Assembly (NCBI RefSeq): GCF_030813915.1
Contig: NZ_JAUSUJ010000010.1
Span: 1-64,000, forward strand
Source: Rhodoplanes tepidamans
GTDB taxonomy: Bacteria; Pseudomonadota; Alphaproteobacteria; Rhizobiales; Xanthobacteraceae
Length of the DNA: 64,000 nt
Direction of reading: 5' to 3'
Position numbers and translations under genes: made by a program. The notes beneath the pieces are model-generated. The model did not search any database. It was not told the origin of the DNA and worked only from the letters and a program-made list of their open reading frames with translations. Every line of letters starts with the position of its first letter. Within the stretch, counting starts at the first letter, position 1. Shown here in pieces: positions 27,929 through 36,414 of the stretch.

Positions 27929-28049
27929 GCGCAGGACCGCGGTGGCGGCCTGCCGACGCGCTTTCCTTTCGCCCGGATTTCGATATTCCTGTGACAGAGC
28001 CGCCGCGGCGACGCGATCGCACGGCGGCGGGCGCCTGTATGCGGGGACC

Positions 28050-28880
28050 ATGTCGACGAGCGAGGCCGACGAGACGCGATCCGACGCCGACTCGAAGAGA
28101 TCCGACTATGTCGGTGCGCTGGCGCGCGGGCTCGCCGTCATCGAGGCGTTCGGCCGCACCACGCCGGAGCTGACGCTCTCCGAGGTGGCGCAGCTCACCG
28201 GCATGTCGCCGGCGACGGCGCGGCGCAACCTCCACACGCTGGAGGAGCTCGGTTTCGTCAAGCGTCACAACAAGCGCTTCCTGCTCGCGCCCCGCGTCCT
28301 CACGCTCGGCTCCGCCTTTCTCCAGGCCGCGAACGTGGACGAGGCGGTGATGCCGGAGCTGCGCCGCATCGTGACGCTGTTCGGCGACGCCGCCTCCATG
28401 GCGACCCTCGAAGGCACCGACATCCTCTACATCGCCCACTTCTCCGAGCTGCGCGCGGCGCGCCGCACCGCCAGCGTCGGCGTCACCTATCCGGCCTATG
28501 CGACCTCGATGGGACGCATCCTGCTGGCCGGCCTCCCGCCCGCCGAGCTCGCCGCCTACTGGCGCGAGTTCCGGCCCACCAAGCTGACCGACGTCACGGT
28601 GACGGACCGCGACGCGCTCGCCGCGATCGTCGACGAGGCGCGCCGCGTCGGCTACACGGTGGCGGTCGACCAGCTCGACTACGGCATCACGTCGCTCTCC
28701 GTGCCGGTCAAGAACGAGGCCGGGCGGGTGGTCGCCGCCATCAACACGTCGGGCTATTCGCCCCGGCTCGACGCCAGGACGCTGGTCGAGGAGCGGCTCG
28801 CCGAGCTGCAGGTGTCGGCCGGCCGCATCGCAAACCTGCTGGCCCGCTATCCCGGCCTCGCGCATTCCCTGCTGCGGTGA
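28050..28880 (+). CDS. IclR-family regulator (PcaR/PcaU/PobR-like)
   Basis: 276-residue transcription factor. The winged helix-turn-helix occupies residues about 20-85 (RGLAVIEAFG, LTLSEVAQLTGMSPATARRN, LEELGFVKRHNKRF). The effector-binding IclR domain follows (GVTYPAYATSMGRILLA, LDYGITSLSVPVKNEAG). It resembles regulators of protocatechuate and hydroxybenzoate catabolism, and lies directly upstream of the ligB-ligA genes on the same strand. Shared operators before ligB and before the ABC importer (29002-29024, 35221-35243) are the likely targets. Operators overlapping the predicted start of transcription imply repression relieved by an aromatic ligand. ATG at 28050; upstream in-frame starts are less likely. 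Confidence 0.88.
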   Translation: MSTSEADETRSDADSKRSDYVGALARGLAVIEAFGRTTPELTLSEVAQLTGMSPATARRNLHTLEELGFVKRHNKRFLLAPRVLTLGSAFLQAANVDEAVMPELRRIVTLFGDAASMATLEGTDILYIAHFSELRAARRTASVGVTYPAYATSMGRILLAGLPPAELAAYWREFRPTKLTDVTVTDRDALAAIVDEARRVGYTVAVDQLDYGITSLSVPVKNEAGRVVAAINTSGYSPRLDARTLVEERLAELQVSAGRIANLLARYPGLAHSLLR

Positions 28881-28969
28881 CGCCGCAGCCGGCGGCGAGA
28901 CCCGCTTTCGGCGTTCCCGCAGTCCACTGGAACAGGGCGGATTCGTCGCTCCGCGGACCGCCCGACGCC

Positions 28970-28999
28970 TTGACAAGCCGGCGGCCCGATCGCTAACCT
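28970..28999 (+). promoter_or_regulatory. Putative promoter of ligBA
   Basis: A perfect -35 box TTGACA (28970-28975) is followed 18 nt later by TAACCT (28994-28999), a weak -10 box. The operator begins 2 nt downstream. The leader to the ATG at 29166 is about 160 nt and holds no gene. Confidence 0.5.
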
Positions 29000-29001
29000 A
29001 G

Positions 29002-29024
29002 CGAATAAATTTTCGTCTAGCGAA
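29002..29024 (+). promoter_or_regulatory. Triple half-site operator, copy A
   Basis: CGAA-N6-TTCG-N5-CGAA: three half-sites, two forming an inverted pair and the third a direct repeat. The same pattern with the same spacings occurs at 35221-35243 before the ABC importer. In both places the first CGAA starts exactly 32 nt after the start of TTGACA. Three-half-site operators are known for the IclR-type regulators PcaU and PobR. Confidence 0.7.
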
Positions 29025-29165
29025 ATAAGCAAGAACATCTGCGACGACTGCCGTCGCAGCGAGGAACGCTCACGGCCGGCGTCCGCGCCGGCTGTCCCGC
29101 ACCGACACAAGCACCGGGCGTTTCCGCCCGGAGCCCCGCGCCGTTGACAAGGGGGAGAAGAGGAC

Positions 29166-30026
29166 ATGGCGACGCTCGCAGCCGTTCTGGCCTCGACGCA
29201 TCATCCGTTTTATCTCAAGGCCACGACGGCCCCGCCCGAGCAGCAGATGCCGCAGGCGCCCGAGTGGAAGCGCAAGGTCGAGGCCTATCGCGAGACGCTG
29301 ACCCGCGCCAAACCCGACATCCTGGTGATGGTCGGGGCGGACCATTTCCACCAGTTCTTCCTCGACAACTACCCGACCTTCCTGATCGGCAAGGCGCGGC
29401 GCTACGACGCCACCTTCTACAACGAGGAGCGCGAGTTCGGCCTGCCGAAATACGTGCTCGAAGGCGACGAGGACCTGTCCGGCTACATGCTGCAGGGGCT
29501 GCTCGACCGCGAGTTCGACTTCGCCTTCTCCAACGAGCTGAAGATCGACCACTCGATCATCTGCCCGATCATCACGGTGCGGCCGCAGGCGGACCTGCCG
29601 GTGGTGCCGATCTACGCCAACATCTTCGCGCCGCCGCTGCCCTCGCCCAAGCGGTTCTACAAGCTCGGCCGGGCGATCCGCGAGATCATCGACTCCTATC
29701 CGTCCGACAAGCGCATCGCCGCGATCGGCACCGGCCATCTGTCGCTCGAGCTCGGCGGCCCGCGCCAGTTCGGCGAGCACGGGCCCGATCCGGAGTTCGA
29801 CCGCCAGGCGATCGAATGGCTCGCCAACGGCGACATCGAGGCGATCCTGGCCAATGTCACGCACGAGAGCCTGGCCAAGGCCGGCAACGCCACGGCCGGA
29901 TTCATGGACATGATCCTGATGCTCGGCATCGCCGGCCCGGAGAAGGCCGCCTATGTCGACAATCTCGACCTCTTCCACACGATGGAAGCCTATTTCACGT
30001 GGTACCCGGAAGGAGCGGCCGCATGA
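29166..30026 (+). CDS. ligB: LigB-type extradiol dioxygenase, catalytic beta subunit
   Basis: 286-residue Fe(II) ring-cleavage dioxygenase of the class III (LigB) family, related to protocatechuate 4,5-dioxygenase. His12 (ASTHHPFY) and His60 (VGADHFHQFF) match the two iron-binding His of LigB; KIDHSIICP carries the expected active-site His. Length fits the family. ATG 29166 follows GGGGGAGAAGAGGAC. The stop overlaps the ligA start by 4 bp (ATGA). The exact substrate (protocatechuate, gallate or a methylated relative) cannot be set from sequence. No genes for later steps of the meta-cleavage pathway are in the window. Confidence 0.87.
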   Translation: MATLAAVLASTHHPFYLKATTAPPEQQMPQAPEWKRKVEAYRETLTRAKPDILVMVGADHFHQFFLDNYPTFLIGKARRYDATFYNEEREFGLPKYVLEGDEDLSGYMLQGLLDREFDFAFSNELKIDHSIICPIITVRPQADLPVVPIYANIFAPPLPSPKRFYKLGRAIREIIDSYPSDKRIAAIGTGHLSLELGGPRQFGEHGPDPEFDRQAIEWLANGDIEAILANVTHESLAKAGNATAGFMDMILMLGIAGPEKAAYVDNLDLFHTMEAYFTWYPEGAAA

Positions 30027-30388
30027 GCAAGTACTATGTGAACAAGTTCCTCTACACGGTCGACCGCGATCCCGAGCTGCTGCGCCGCTACAAGGAGGAT
30101 CCGCGCGCCCTGGTGACCACGTGGGAGCAGTCGATCGGCCCCAAGCTGAACGACTACGAGCGCTCCACCGTGCACGCGCTGACCGACGCCGAGCGCGAGG
30201 CGCTGATCCAGCACGACTACGTGGCGCTGTTCGAGATGGGCGCGCACTTCTTCCTGTCGCTGACCATCTTCATCGCGCTGTACGACGAGGAGTACATGGC
30301 CAAGCACGGCCCGCTCTCCTTCCAGCGCGAGTTCGCCGCCAAGCTGAGCCACTGGACCGGCAAGGAGTATCCCTCCGTCGCGACGTGA
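30023..30388 (+). CDS. ligA: LigA-type extradiol dioxygenase, alpha subunit
   Basis: 121 residues, small all-helical alpha subunit that caps the LigB active site. Family features: NKFLYTVDRDPELLRRYKED near the N-terminus, then LTDAEREALIQHDYVALFEM and GAHFFLSLTIF. Translationally coupled to ligB by ATGA overlap. The order beta then alpha is the reverse of the ligA-ligB order of the sphingomonad enzyme. The operon converges with the importer genes. Confidence 0.87.
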   Translation: MSKYYVNKFLYTVDRDPELLRRYKEDPRALVTTWEQSIGPKLNDYERSTVHALTDAEREALIQHDYVALFEMGAHFFLSLTIFIALYDEEYMAKHGPLSFQREFAAKLSHWTGKEYPSVAT

Positions 30389-30420
30389 TACGAAATCCAG
30401 ATGATAGGCGCGGGTTCAAA

Positions 30421-30444
30421 CCCTCTCCCCTCGTGGGAGAGGGG
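30421..30444. terminator. Bidirectional hairpin between convergent operons
   Basis: CCCTCTCCC (30421-30429) and GGGAGAGGG (30435-30443) pair around a 5-nt loop, 33 bp after ligA and 54 bp past the end of the importer operon. The sequence is also a common dispersed palindrome in this order. Confidence 0.5.
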
Positions 30445-30497
30445 AAGAGAGGGCCGCGCCGCAAGGCGAGGCCGAGCTGATCACCCGGAAGCTATCC

Positions 30498-31235
30498 TCA
30501 CGCCGCCGCGACGCCCATCATGGCGCGGCGGATCTCGGCGTGGTCGATGGCGCCGTCGGCGCGGTCGAGGGTGCGGATGATGCGCCCGTGCGACATCACA
30601 TAGGCGCGCGAGGCGACGTCGACGGCCTGGAAGAAGCTCTGCTCCGCCATCAGGATGGTGAGCCGCGCCGTCTCCTGCAGATGGGCGATCGCCTCGAACA
30701 CCTGGCCCACCACGATGGGCGCGAGGCCGACCGAGGGCTCGTCGATCACCAGCACGGTCGGGGCGCACATCAGGGCGCGGGCGATGGCGAGGAGCTGCTG
30801 CTGGCCGCCGCTCATGGTGCCGGCGAGCTGGGCGCGGCGCTCCTTCAGCATCGGGAAGGTGTCGAAGCAATAGGCGAGATTGTCGTCGATCGCGGGCCGG
30901 CCACGCGGGCTCGATCCGGCGAGCAGCAGGTTCTCCGTCACGCTGAGCGTCGGCACGAGACGCCGCCCCTCCGGCACGATGGCGATGCCCTCGCGCACGA
31001 TCGCGTGCGGCGCCAGCCCGGTGAGGTCGACGCTGCGCCCGTCCCACTCCAGCGCGACCCGGCCGGCCGTGGGCTTCACCAGCCCCAGCACGGTGTTGAG
31101 CAGCGTGCTCTTGCCGTTGCCGTTGGTGCCGAGCAGGGCGACGAACTCGCCCTCGCGCACCTCTATGGAGACGTCGCGCAGCACCGTGACGGCGCCGTAG
31201 CCGGCATGCAGTCCCTCAATGACGAGTCTGTTCAC
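30498..31235 (-). CDS. livF: ABC importer ATP-binding protein (LivF family)
   Basis: 245-residue ATPase of a branched-chain-amino-acid-type (HAAT) ABC importer. Walker A GTNGNGKST, signature SGGQQQLLAIARAL, Walker B VLVIDEPSVGLAP and the H-loop region (replaced by AEQSF, as is normal in LivF) are present. The start is GTG at 31235, overlapping the livG-like gene by 20 bp. The operator before the first gene and the divergent dioxygenase suggest the substrate is an aromatic acid rather than an amino acid. Confidence 0.9.
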   Translation of the reverse strand: MNRLVIEGLHAGYGAVTVLRDVSIEVREGEFVALLGTNGNGKSTLLNTVLGLVKPTAGRVALEWDGRSVDLTGLAPHAIVREGIAIVPEGRRLVPTLSVTENLLLAGSSPRGRPAIDDNLAYCFDTFPMLKERRAQLAGTMSGGQQQLLAIARALMCAPTVLVIDEPSVGLAPIVVGQVFEAIAHLQETARLTILMAEQSFFQAVDVASRAYVMSHGRIIRTLDRADGAIDHAEIRRAMMGVAAA

Positions 31236-31941
31236 CGAAATAGACCTTCTGGACGAGGGGATCGGCGGCGATCACGTCGGGCGCGGCGTCGGCGATGGTG
31301 CGGCCGGTCTCGAAGCACACGATGCGGGTGGAGAAGCGCATCACCGCGTGCATGATGTGCTCGATCATGATGACGGCGATGCCGGTCCCGCTCAGACGCG
31401 TCAGGATCGCCAGCACGTCGTCGATCTCGCCTTCGGACAGGCCGGCCATCGCCTCGTCGGCGACCAGCACCTTGGGCTCGACCACCAGGGCGCGGGCGAG
31501 CTCCAGCTTGCGCAGCTCGAGCTGCGACAGGTCGCCGGCCTCGTGCGCGGCGCGGCGCTGCAGGCCGACCGACTCCAGCACGGCGATCGCACGGTCCTCC
31601 GCGTCCGCCGAGGGGCTGATCTGATCGATCGGCACGAGGAGGTTCTCGAGCACGGTCATGCCGGTGAACGGCTTCGGGATCTGGAAGCTGCGCGACAGCC
31701 CCATGCGGGCGCGGCGGTGCGGCGGCACGTCGGTGACGTCGACGCCGTCGAAGAGGACGCGACCCTCCTGCGGCCGCAGCGTGCCGCTGATGCAGTTGAT
31801 CAGCGTGGTCTTGCCCGAGCCGTTCGGCCCGATGATGCCGAGCCGCTCGCCCCGGTGCAGCACCAGGTCGACCGGGCCGAGCGCCCGGAACGGCCCGAAC
31901 CGCTGCTCGACGCCCCGCACCTCCAGGATCGGCCCGCTCAT
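31216..31941 (-). CDS. livG: ABC importer ATP-binding protein (LivG family)
   Basis: 241-residue ATPase pairing with the LivF-type subunit. Walker A GPNGSGKTTLIN, the LivG-typical RSFQIPKPFTGMTVLENL, the signature region SQLELRKLELARAL (degenerate, LSQ...), Walker B VLVADEAMAGLSE and H-loop IEHIMHAVM are visible. ATG at 31941 overlaps the permease stop by 4 bp. Confidence 0.9.
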   Translation of the reverse strand: MSGPILEVRGVEQRFGPFRALGPVDLVLHRGERLGIIGPNGSGKTTLINCISGTLRPQEGRVLFDGVDVTDVPPHRRARMGLSRSFQIPKPFTGMTVLENLLVPIDQISPSADAEDRAIAVLESVGLQRRAAHEAGDLSQLELRKLELARALVVEPKVLVADEAMAGLSEGEIDDVLAILTRLSGTGIAVIMIEHIMHAVMRFSTRIVCFETGRTIADAAPDVIAADPLVQKVYFGEQTRH

Positions 31942-32945
31942 GCGCCCCTCCGCCGGGTCAGCTTCTCGACGATGCCGACGATGCCGTCCGGCGCGACGGC
32001 GACGAACAGGATCAGCACCACGCCGACCACCAGGATGTTCAGCTCCGACGAGATGGTGACGCTCGCGGCCTGCTGCACGGTGGCGAGCAGCAGCGCCCCG
32101 ATCACCGGCCCGACCCAGCTCCGCTTGCCGCCGATCAGCGGCATGGCGATGGCGTTGAGGCTGAGCGCCAGGCTGAAGGCGGTGCCGGGCTCGATGAAGG
32201 AGGCGTAGTAGACGTAAGGTGCGCCGGCGATCGCCAGCATGGCGCCCGACACGGCGCAGGCGATGAGCTTCAGCCGGAAGGTCGGCACGCCGGCGCATTC
32301 GGCCGCGATCTCGCTGGCCTTGAGGGCGCGCAGGCCCCGCCCCATCGCCGAGATCTCGATCCACCGCGCCAGCGCCACGAAGGCGACCGCGATCGCCAGC
32401 ATCACCATCAGCATGAACTGCGGCTGCCCGCCCGCCCAGGCCGGCGCCTGCGGCGGCATCAGCGCGAGCCCGGAGGCACCGCCCAGATAGTCGATGTTGT
32501 GGATGACGGTCTCGGCCATCACGACCAGCGCGATGGTGGCGATGGCGAAGTAGACGCCCTGCACGCGCAGCGTCATCCAGCCCATGGCGAGGCCGAGCAG
32601 CGCGCCGGCGACCCCGGCCGCCGCGATCGCCACCGGCAGCGGCGCGCCCATCGCCTTGACCAGGAAGGCCGCCATGTAGACGCCGACGCCGTAGAAGGCG
32701 GTCGGGCCGAAATTGATGTAGCCGGCATAGCCACCGAGCACGTTCCAGCCGGTCGCCAGGGCGACGTACTGGATCACCACGTAGCCGGCGAAGAAGACGT
32801 AGGGGTTGTCCACCATGCGGGTGAGCACGACGCCGAGCGCCAGCACGGCCAGGCAGCCGAGCGCGAAGACCAGCGATCGGGTCGCCCGCGGCGTGCGTCC
32901 GGTGCGGCGAACGGCCCAGTCCATCGCGTTCTCCCGCAGGCTCAT
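31938..32945 (-). CDS. livM: ABC importer permease (LivM family)
   Basis: 335-residue inner-membrane permease with eight to nine hydrophobic segments. Typical LivM blocks are GYAGYINFGPTAFYGVGVYM near the N-terminus, then GRGLRALKASEIAAECAGV (the coupling loop contacting the ATPases) and PLIGGKRSWVGPVIGA. The start is ATG 32945, which overlaps the previous stop (ATGA); an ATG at 32924 with GGGAGAA upstream is an equal candidate. Confidence 0.9.
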   Translation of the reverse strand: MSLRENAMDWAVRRTGRTPRATRSLVFALGCLAVLALGVVLTRMVDNPYVFFAGYVVIQYVALATGWNVLGGYAGYINFGPTAFYGVGVYMAAFLVKAMGAPLPVAIAAAGVAGALLGLAMGWMTLRVQGVYFAIATIALVVMAETVIHNIDYLGGASGLALMPPQAPAWAGGQPQFMLMVMLAIAVAFVALARWIEISAMGRGLRALKASEIAAECAGVPTFRLKLIACAVSGAMLAIAGAPYVYYASFIEPGTAFSLALSLNAIAMPLIGGKRSWVGPVIGALLLATVQQAASVTISSELNILVVGVVLILFVAVAPDGIVGIVEKLTRRRGA

Positions 32946-33817
32946 CGCGCCGCTCCGAACAGCCCGGAGGGCTTGAAGGCGAGCGTCGCGAGCAGCATCG
33001 TGAAGGCGACGGCGGGCGCCCAGGACGGGCTGCCGAAGGCGCCGACCAGCGCCTCGGTGACGCCGATCAGGATGCCGGCGGCGAGCGTCCCGGGGATCGA
33101 GCCCATGCCGGCCAGGATGACCACCGCGAAGGCGCGGCCGATCTGCATGCGCCCGGCGAAGGGATCGATCGGCCCGACGATCACCAGGGCGGCGCCCGAG
33201 ATCGCCGCCGTCGCGGCCGCGATCCCGAAGGCGTGCCGCTTGATCCAGCCCGGATCGATGCCGCTCACCGACAGCGCCCGCTCGTCGTGCGCCACCGCCC
33301 GGATGGCGATGCCCGCATAGGTGTATTTCAGATAGAGCCACAGGGCCGTCACCATCACGGGCGCGACCAGGGCCGGGATCAGCAGCCGGTACGGCATCAC
33401 GACGGGGCCGAGCGTCAGGCTCTGGCCGACATAGTCGACGTCGGTCGAGCGCTGGTCGGCGCCGAACTGCATCACCAGCACGGTCTCGATCACCAGCGAG
33501 ACGCCGAAGAACAGCGTCAGTGCCTGCATGGTGTCGGATTCGCCGCGCTTCTCGTAGATGCGCGAGTAGAACTCGAAGAAGGCGATGCCGGCACCGTAGA
33601 AGACGAGGGCGAGCGGCAGCGACACCAGGAGCGGATCGAAGCCCATGGCGTTGAACACGGTCGCCGCGAAGGCGCCCGTCACCACGAACACCGGATGGGC
33701 GATGTTCGGGATGTGCAGGAGCCCGAACGAGACCGCGAGGCCGAGCGCGAGCGCGGCATAGATGCAGCCGAGCAGCACGCCCGTGCTGATGGCGTTGGCG
33801 AGAAGTTCGAGGATCAT
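32942..33817 (-). CDS. livH: ABC importer permease (LivH family)
   Basis: 291-residue permease partner of LivM. Features include AISTGVLLGCIYAALALGLA, SFGLLHIPNIAHPVF (the LivH N-terminal half), the coupling loop AIRAVAHDERALSVSGIDP and VILAGMGSIPGTLAAGIL. ATG 33817. Follows the binding-protein gene after 101 bp. Confidence 0.9.
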   Translation of the reverse strand: MILELLANAISTGVLLGCIYAALALGLAVSFGLLHIPNIAHPVFVVTGAFAATVFNAMGFDPLLVSLPLALVFYGAGIAFFEFYSRIYEKRGESDTMQALTLFFGVSLVIETVLVMQFGADQRSTDVDYVGQSLTLGPVVMPYRLLIPALVAPVMVTALWLYLKYTYAGIAIRAVAHDERALSVSGIDPGWIKRHAFGIAAATAAISGAALVIVGPIDPFAGRMQIGRAFAVVILAGMGSIPGTLAAGILIGVTEALVGAFGSPSWAPAVAFTMLLATLAFKPSGLFGAAR

Positions 33818-33918
33818 TCCTGGCCCTGCGTCACACGCGGCCGGCGGGCGCACGCGGCGCCCGCCGGACCGCCGGGGGAACCCGCACCGGACGAAATGGT
33901 CCGGGGCGGGCCGGAAAA

Positions 33919-35187
33919 TCAGGACGAGCGGGCTTTCGTCAGCGGCGCGACGAGATCGCCCGACCGCAGCGACGGCGGATCGAGGATCACCTGGCGGCCG
34001 GCCTGGCGGAACTGGGCGACGTCCTTGCCCTTGATGTCGCGGAACTGGACCATCAGGACGCGCCGCTCGGTCCAGTCGCCGATGTCGTTGAACTTCGCCG
34101 GGCCCGCGATGGTCTTCACCTCGGTCTCGTGCAGCACCTTGGCCATCGCGGCCTTGTCGAGCGATCCGGCGCCCGTCACGGCGGCGGCGATGAGCTGACC
34201 CGCCACATAGGCGAAGGGCGGGATGTAGAAGCCGAGCGGATCGAGCCCCTGCTCGGCCGCGACCTTCTCGTAGCGCGACAGGAACGCCGTCATCTCGCTG
34301 TTGGCCATGGTCGGCTCCGGCGCGTACAGCGCGAAGCTAACGATGCCGTTGAGCGCCGGCCCGAGCGAGCCGAGCAGCGAGGCGTATTGCGTGCCCACCA
34401 TGGCGCCGCCGAACAGCTTCACGCTGTCGCCGATGCCGACCTCGGAGAGGCCGCGCACCAGCGCGGTCGAGTCCGGCGGATAGGAGCAGACGAACACGGC
34501 GTCCGGGGTCTGCGCCTTGATGTTGCGCAGGATCGAGGAGAAGTCGTTGGTCGCCGGCGGATAGCTCTGCTTGTAGACGACCGTCATGCCGTATTCGCCG
34601 GCGATCTGCTCGGCGCCGCCGGCGGCCGTCTTGGCGAACTCGACGTCGGCCGACAGCACGGCGATGCGGCTGCAGCCGTTCTTCTTCGCCACGTCGAAGA
34701 AGCCGCGCGCCCAGTTGGTCTTGGACTCCGGTCCCCACGGCGCGCTGTGGAAGAACTTGTCGTGCCGGGTCACGTCGTTGCCGGCCAGCGCGAACATGCC
34801 GATCATGAACAGGTCGCGCTGCTTGACGAACGGCATCAGCGGCGCCGACAGTCCGGCCCCGTAGGGCGAGATCAGCACGTCGACCTTGTCGATGTCGACG
34901 AGCTTCGAATAGAGGCTCGGAATCTGCGCCACCGCGCTCTGGTCGTCGTAGGTGACGAGCTCCACCGGACGACCGAGAAGCCCGCCGGCCTTGTTGACGT
35001 CGTCGCGCCACAGCTCGAGGCCCGTCAGGGTGCTCTTGGTGGACGACAGCGCGCCGGTCTTGCAGATGGTCGTGCCGATCCGGATCGGTGCGCCCTGCCC
35101 GTGCGCCGTGCGCCAGACGGCAGGCATCGCGACTGCTGCACCGGCCGCTGCAACGAGCGTGCCGAAGTCTCTCCGCGTAGCGGCCAT
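33919..35187 (-). CDS. ABC importer substrate-binding protein (LivK-like)
   Basis: 422-residue periplasmic receptor, first gene of the importer operon. The N-terminus MAATRRDFGTLVAAAGAAVA carries a twin-Arg pattern (TRRDF), so export may be through Tat. The rest is the type I periplasmic-binding fold of amino-acid/aromatic receptors (RIGTTICKTGALSSTKS, YDDQSAVAQIPSLYSKLV, SYPPATNDFSSILRNIKAQ). AAGGGGAGTG lies before the ATG. The promoter and operator directly upstream mirror those of ligBA, so the ligand is probably the dioxygenase substrate or its precursor. Confidence 0.9.
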   Translation of the reverse strand: MAATRRDFGTLVAAAGAAVAMPAVWRTAHGQGAPIRIGTTICKTGALSSTKSTLTGLELWRDDVNKAGGLLGRPVELVTYDDQSAVAQIPSLYSKLVDIDKVDVLISPYGAGLSAPLMPFVKQRDLFMIGMFALAGNDVTRHDKFFHSAPWGPESKTNWARGFFDVAKKNGCSRIAVLSADVEFAKTAAGGAEQIAGEYGMTVVYKQSYPPATNDFSSILRNIKAQTPDAVFVCSYPPDSTALVRGLSEVGIGDSVKLFGGAMVGTQYASLLGSLGPALNGIVSFALYAPEPTMANSEMTAFLSRYEKVAAEQGLDPLGFYIPPFAYVAGQLIAAAVTGAGSLDKAAMAKVLHETEVKTIAGPAKFNDIGDWTERRVLMVQFRDIKGKDVAQFRQAGRQVILDPPSLRSGDLVAPLTKARSS

Positions 35188-35220
35188 TTCACTCCCCTTG
35201 GGTTATTGTTCGCGGCATAT

Positions 35221-35243
35221 TTCGCCTAGCGAATTTTATTTCG
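35221..35243 (-). promoter_or_regulatory. Triple half-site operator, copy B
   Basis: On the minus strand CGAA-N6-TTCG-N5-CGAA, same half-sites, order and spacings as 29002-29024. It ends 33 nt before the start codon of the binding-protein gene and overlaps the predicted start of transcription, as expected for a repressor site. Confidence 0.72.
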
Positions 35244-35246
35244 TTA

Positions 35247-35275
35247 ATTGTCAGCGCAATCGGCTATGCTGTCAA
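35247..35275 (-). promoter_or_regulatory. Sigma-70 promoter of the ABC importer operon
   Basis: On the minus strand a perfect TTGACA (35270-35275) is followed after 17 nt by GACAAT (35247-35252). The first operator half-site begins 3 nt later. Confidence 0.65.
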
Positions 35276-35363
35276 GGCGAGCCGTGGCGCCGGGATGCCG
35301 CGGGGAGCGGATGATCGATGGCGAGGAGAGGTCGACGGCCGCGCCGCGCGCAGTGCAGCCGAC

Positions 35364-35418
35364 GCAGGGCGCAACGGGCGCAAGCGCAGGGCGCAACGGG
35401 CGCAACGGGCGCAAGCGA
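35364..35418 (+). repeat. Short tandem repeat (GGGCGCAAC-like)
   Basis: Five to six imperfect copies of a 9-10 bp unit (GGGCGCAAC / GGGCGCAAGCGCA) lie upstream of the importer promoter. No coding frame in 35276-35516 is convincing. Confidence 0.6.
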
Positions 35419-35516
35419 AGTGCGCCGAACAGAAATGCGGCCCGCGAACGCGCGGGCCGACGTCAGGGCATCGTGGTGCAATCCGCTCGCGCGCGTCGCG
35501 TGCGACAGGCTGTGGC

Positions 35517-36092
35517 TCAGCTGCGCGCGATGATTTCCTGCTCGTCCTTGTAGACGTGCGGCGCGACCGGCAGGCGGCCGGGCTTGCGGCGCATCAGGAT
35601 CGAGGCGCGGCGGCGCTTGACCGGCGACGAGCGCCGCCGGCGGACCTGCGGCGTGCCGAGCCGCACGCCGCCGAGGCGGGCGAACGGCTCGCGCAGCGTG
35701 CCGTCGGTCTCGGCGACCAGCAGCGGCAGGCCGAGCACGTTGGCCCAGAGCTGCCATTCGGCCACGGCGTCGGTGCCGTCGTCGGCGACGAACAGCGGCA
35801 CCGTGAGACCCGGGTCGCGATGCTCGAGCACCACGGCGACCGAACCCTCGCCGGTGTCGTCGGGCGGCACGACGCGCAGCGCCACGCCGAGGAAGCTCGC
35901 CACCGGCACCGCCACCTTCATGCGCATGCCGGCGACGGCGCGCCGCAGCACCATGGTGTCGCGGCCGAGTTCGACGGTCCGCTCGCGCGTGTCGGCGGCC
36001 TCGTCCGTGGTTCTGAACCGAACCGGAAGACCGAAGGGGTCGAGCCGGACGTGCCGGCTCGACCCGGAGGGAGCGACCCCACCGGCACTCAT
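35517..36092 (-). CDS. DUF6101-like hypothetical protein
   Basis: 191-residue cytoplasmic protein without signal peptide or membrane segment. It has HVRLDPFGLPVRF near the N-terminus, a central strand-rich region (GMRMKVAVPVASFLGVALRV) and a very basic tail (QVRRRRSSPVKRRRASILMR). I believe it belongs to an uncharacterised family (DUF6101) restricted to this order, but I cannot confirm the number. The basic tail could bind nucleic acid. Its codon use is like the core genes. Confidence 0.7.
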   Translation of the reverse strand: MSAGGVAPSGSSRHVRLDPFGLPVRFRTTDEAADTRERTVELGRDTMVLRRAVAGMRMKVAVPVASFLGVALRVVPPDDTGEGSVAVVLEHRDPGLTVPLFVADDGTDAVAEWQLWANVLGLPLLVAETDGTLREPFARLGGVRLGTPQVRRRRSSPVKRRRASILMRRKPGRLPVAPHVYKDEQEIIARS

Positions 36093-36414
36093 TCGACGCC
36101 TCGCTTTTGCAGCATCCCTGTTCGGACTCTGTCGGCCCGATCTTTCCTGCGAGACTAGCGGCGATGGTTTGGTTTCGTCTTAAAAGCCCTGGTTAATCGG
36201 GCGTTTCTGCAGTGCTTCGAAACACATGCTTGACGGAGGGTTGCCGGGGAACGAGGCTTTTGTAGAAATTGCCGAAAGGTTTCCGGCGTGGTCGCGCGGG
36301 ATCCGGCGCGGTGGCGCGCGGCGCGCCGCGGCGGCCGGATCGCCGCACGGGCGCCGGCCGGCGCGCCGGCCCGGCGAATTTCGGCTTGATCGGGACGGCC
36401 GCGCGCCCCATGTC
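36093..36414. other. Intergenic region with extreme-GC palindromic stretch
   Basis: 36093-36260 is of ordinary or lower GC and probably holds the promoter of the DUF6101-like gene (minus strand). 36290-36385 is almost pure G+C with many short palindromes (GCGCGGCGCGCC type). No gene is supported; short frames here are repeats of Arg and Ala. Confidence 0.5.
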
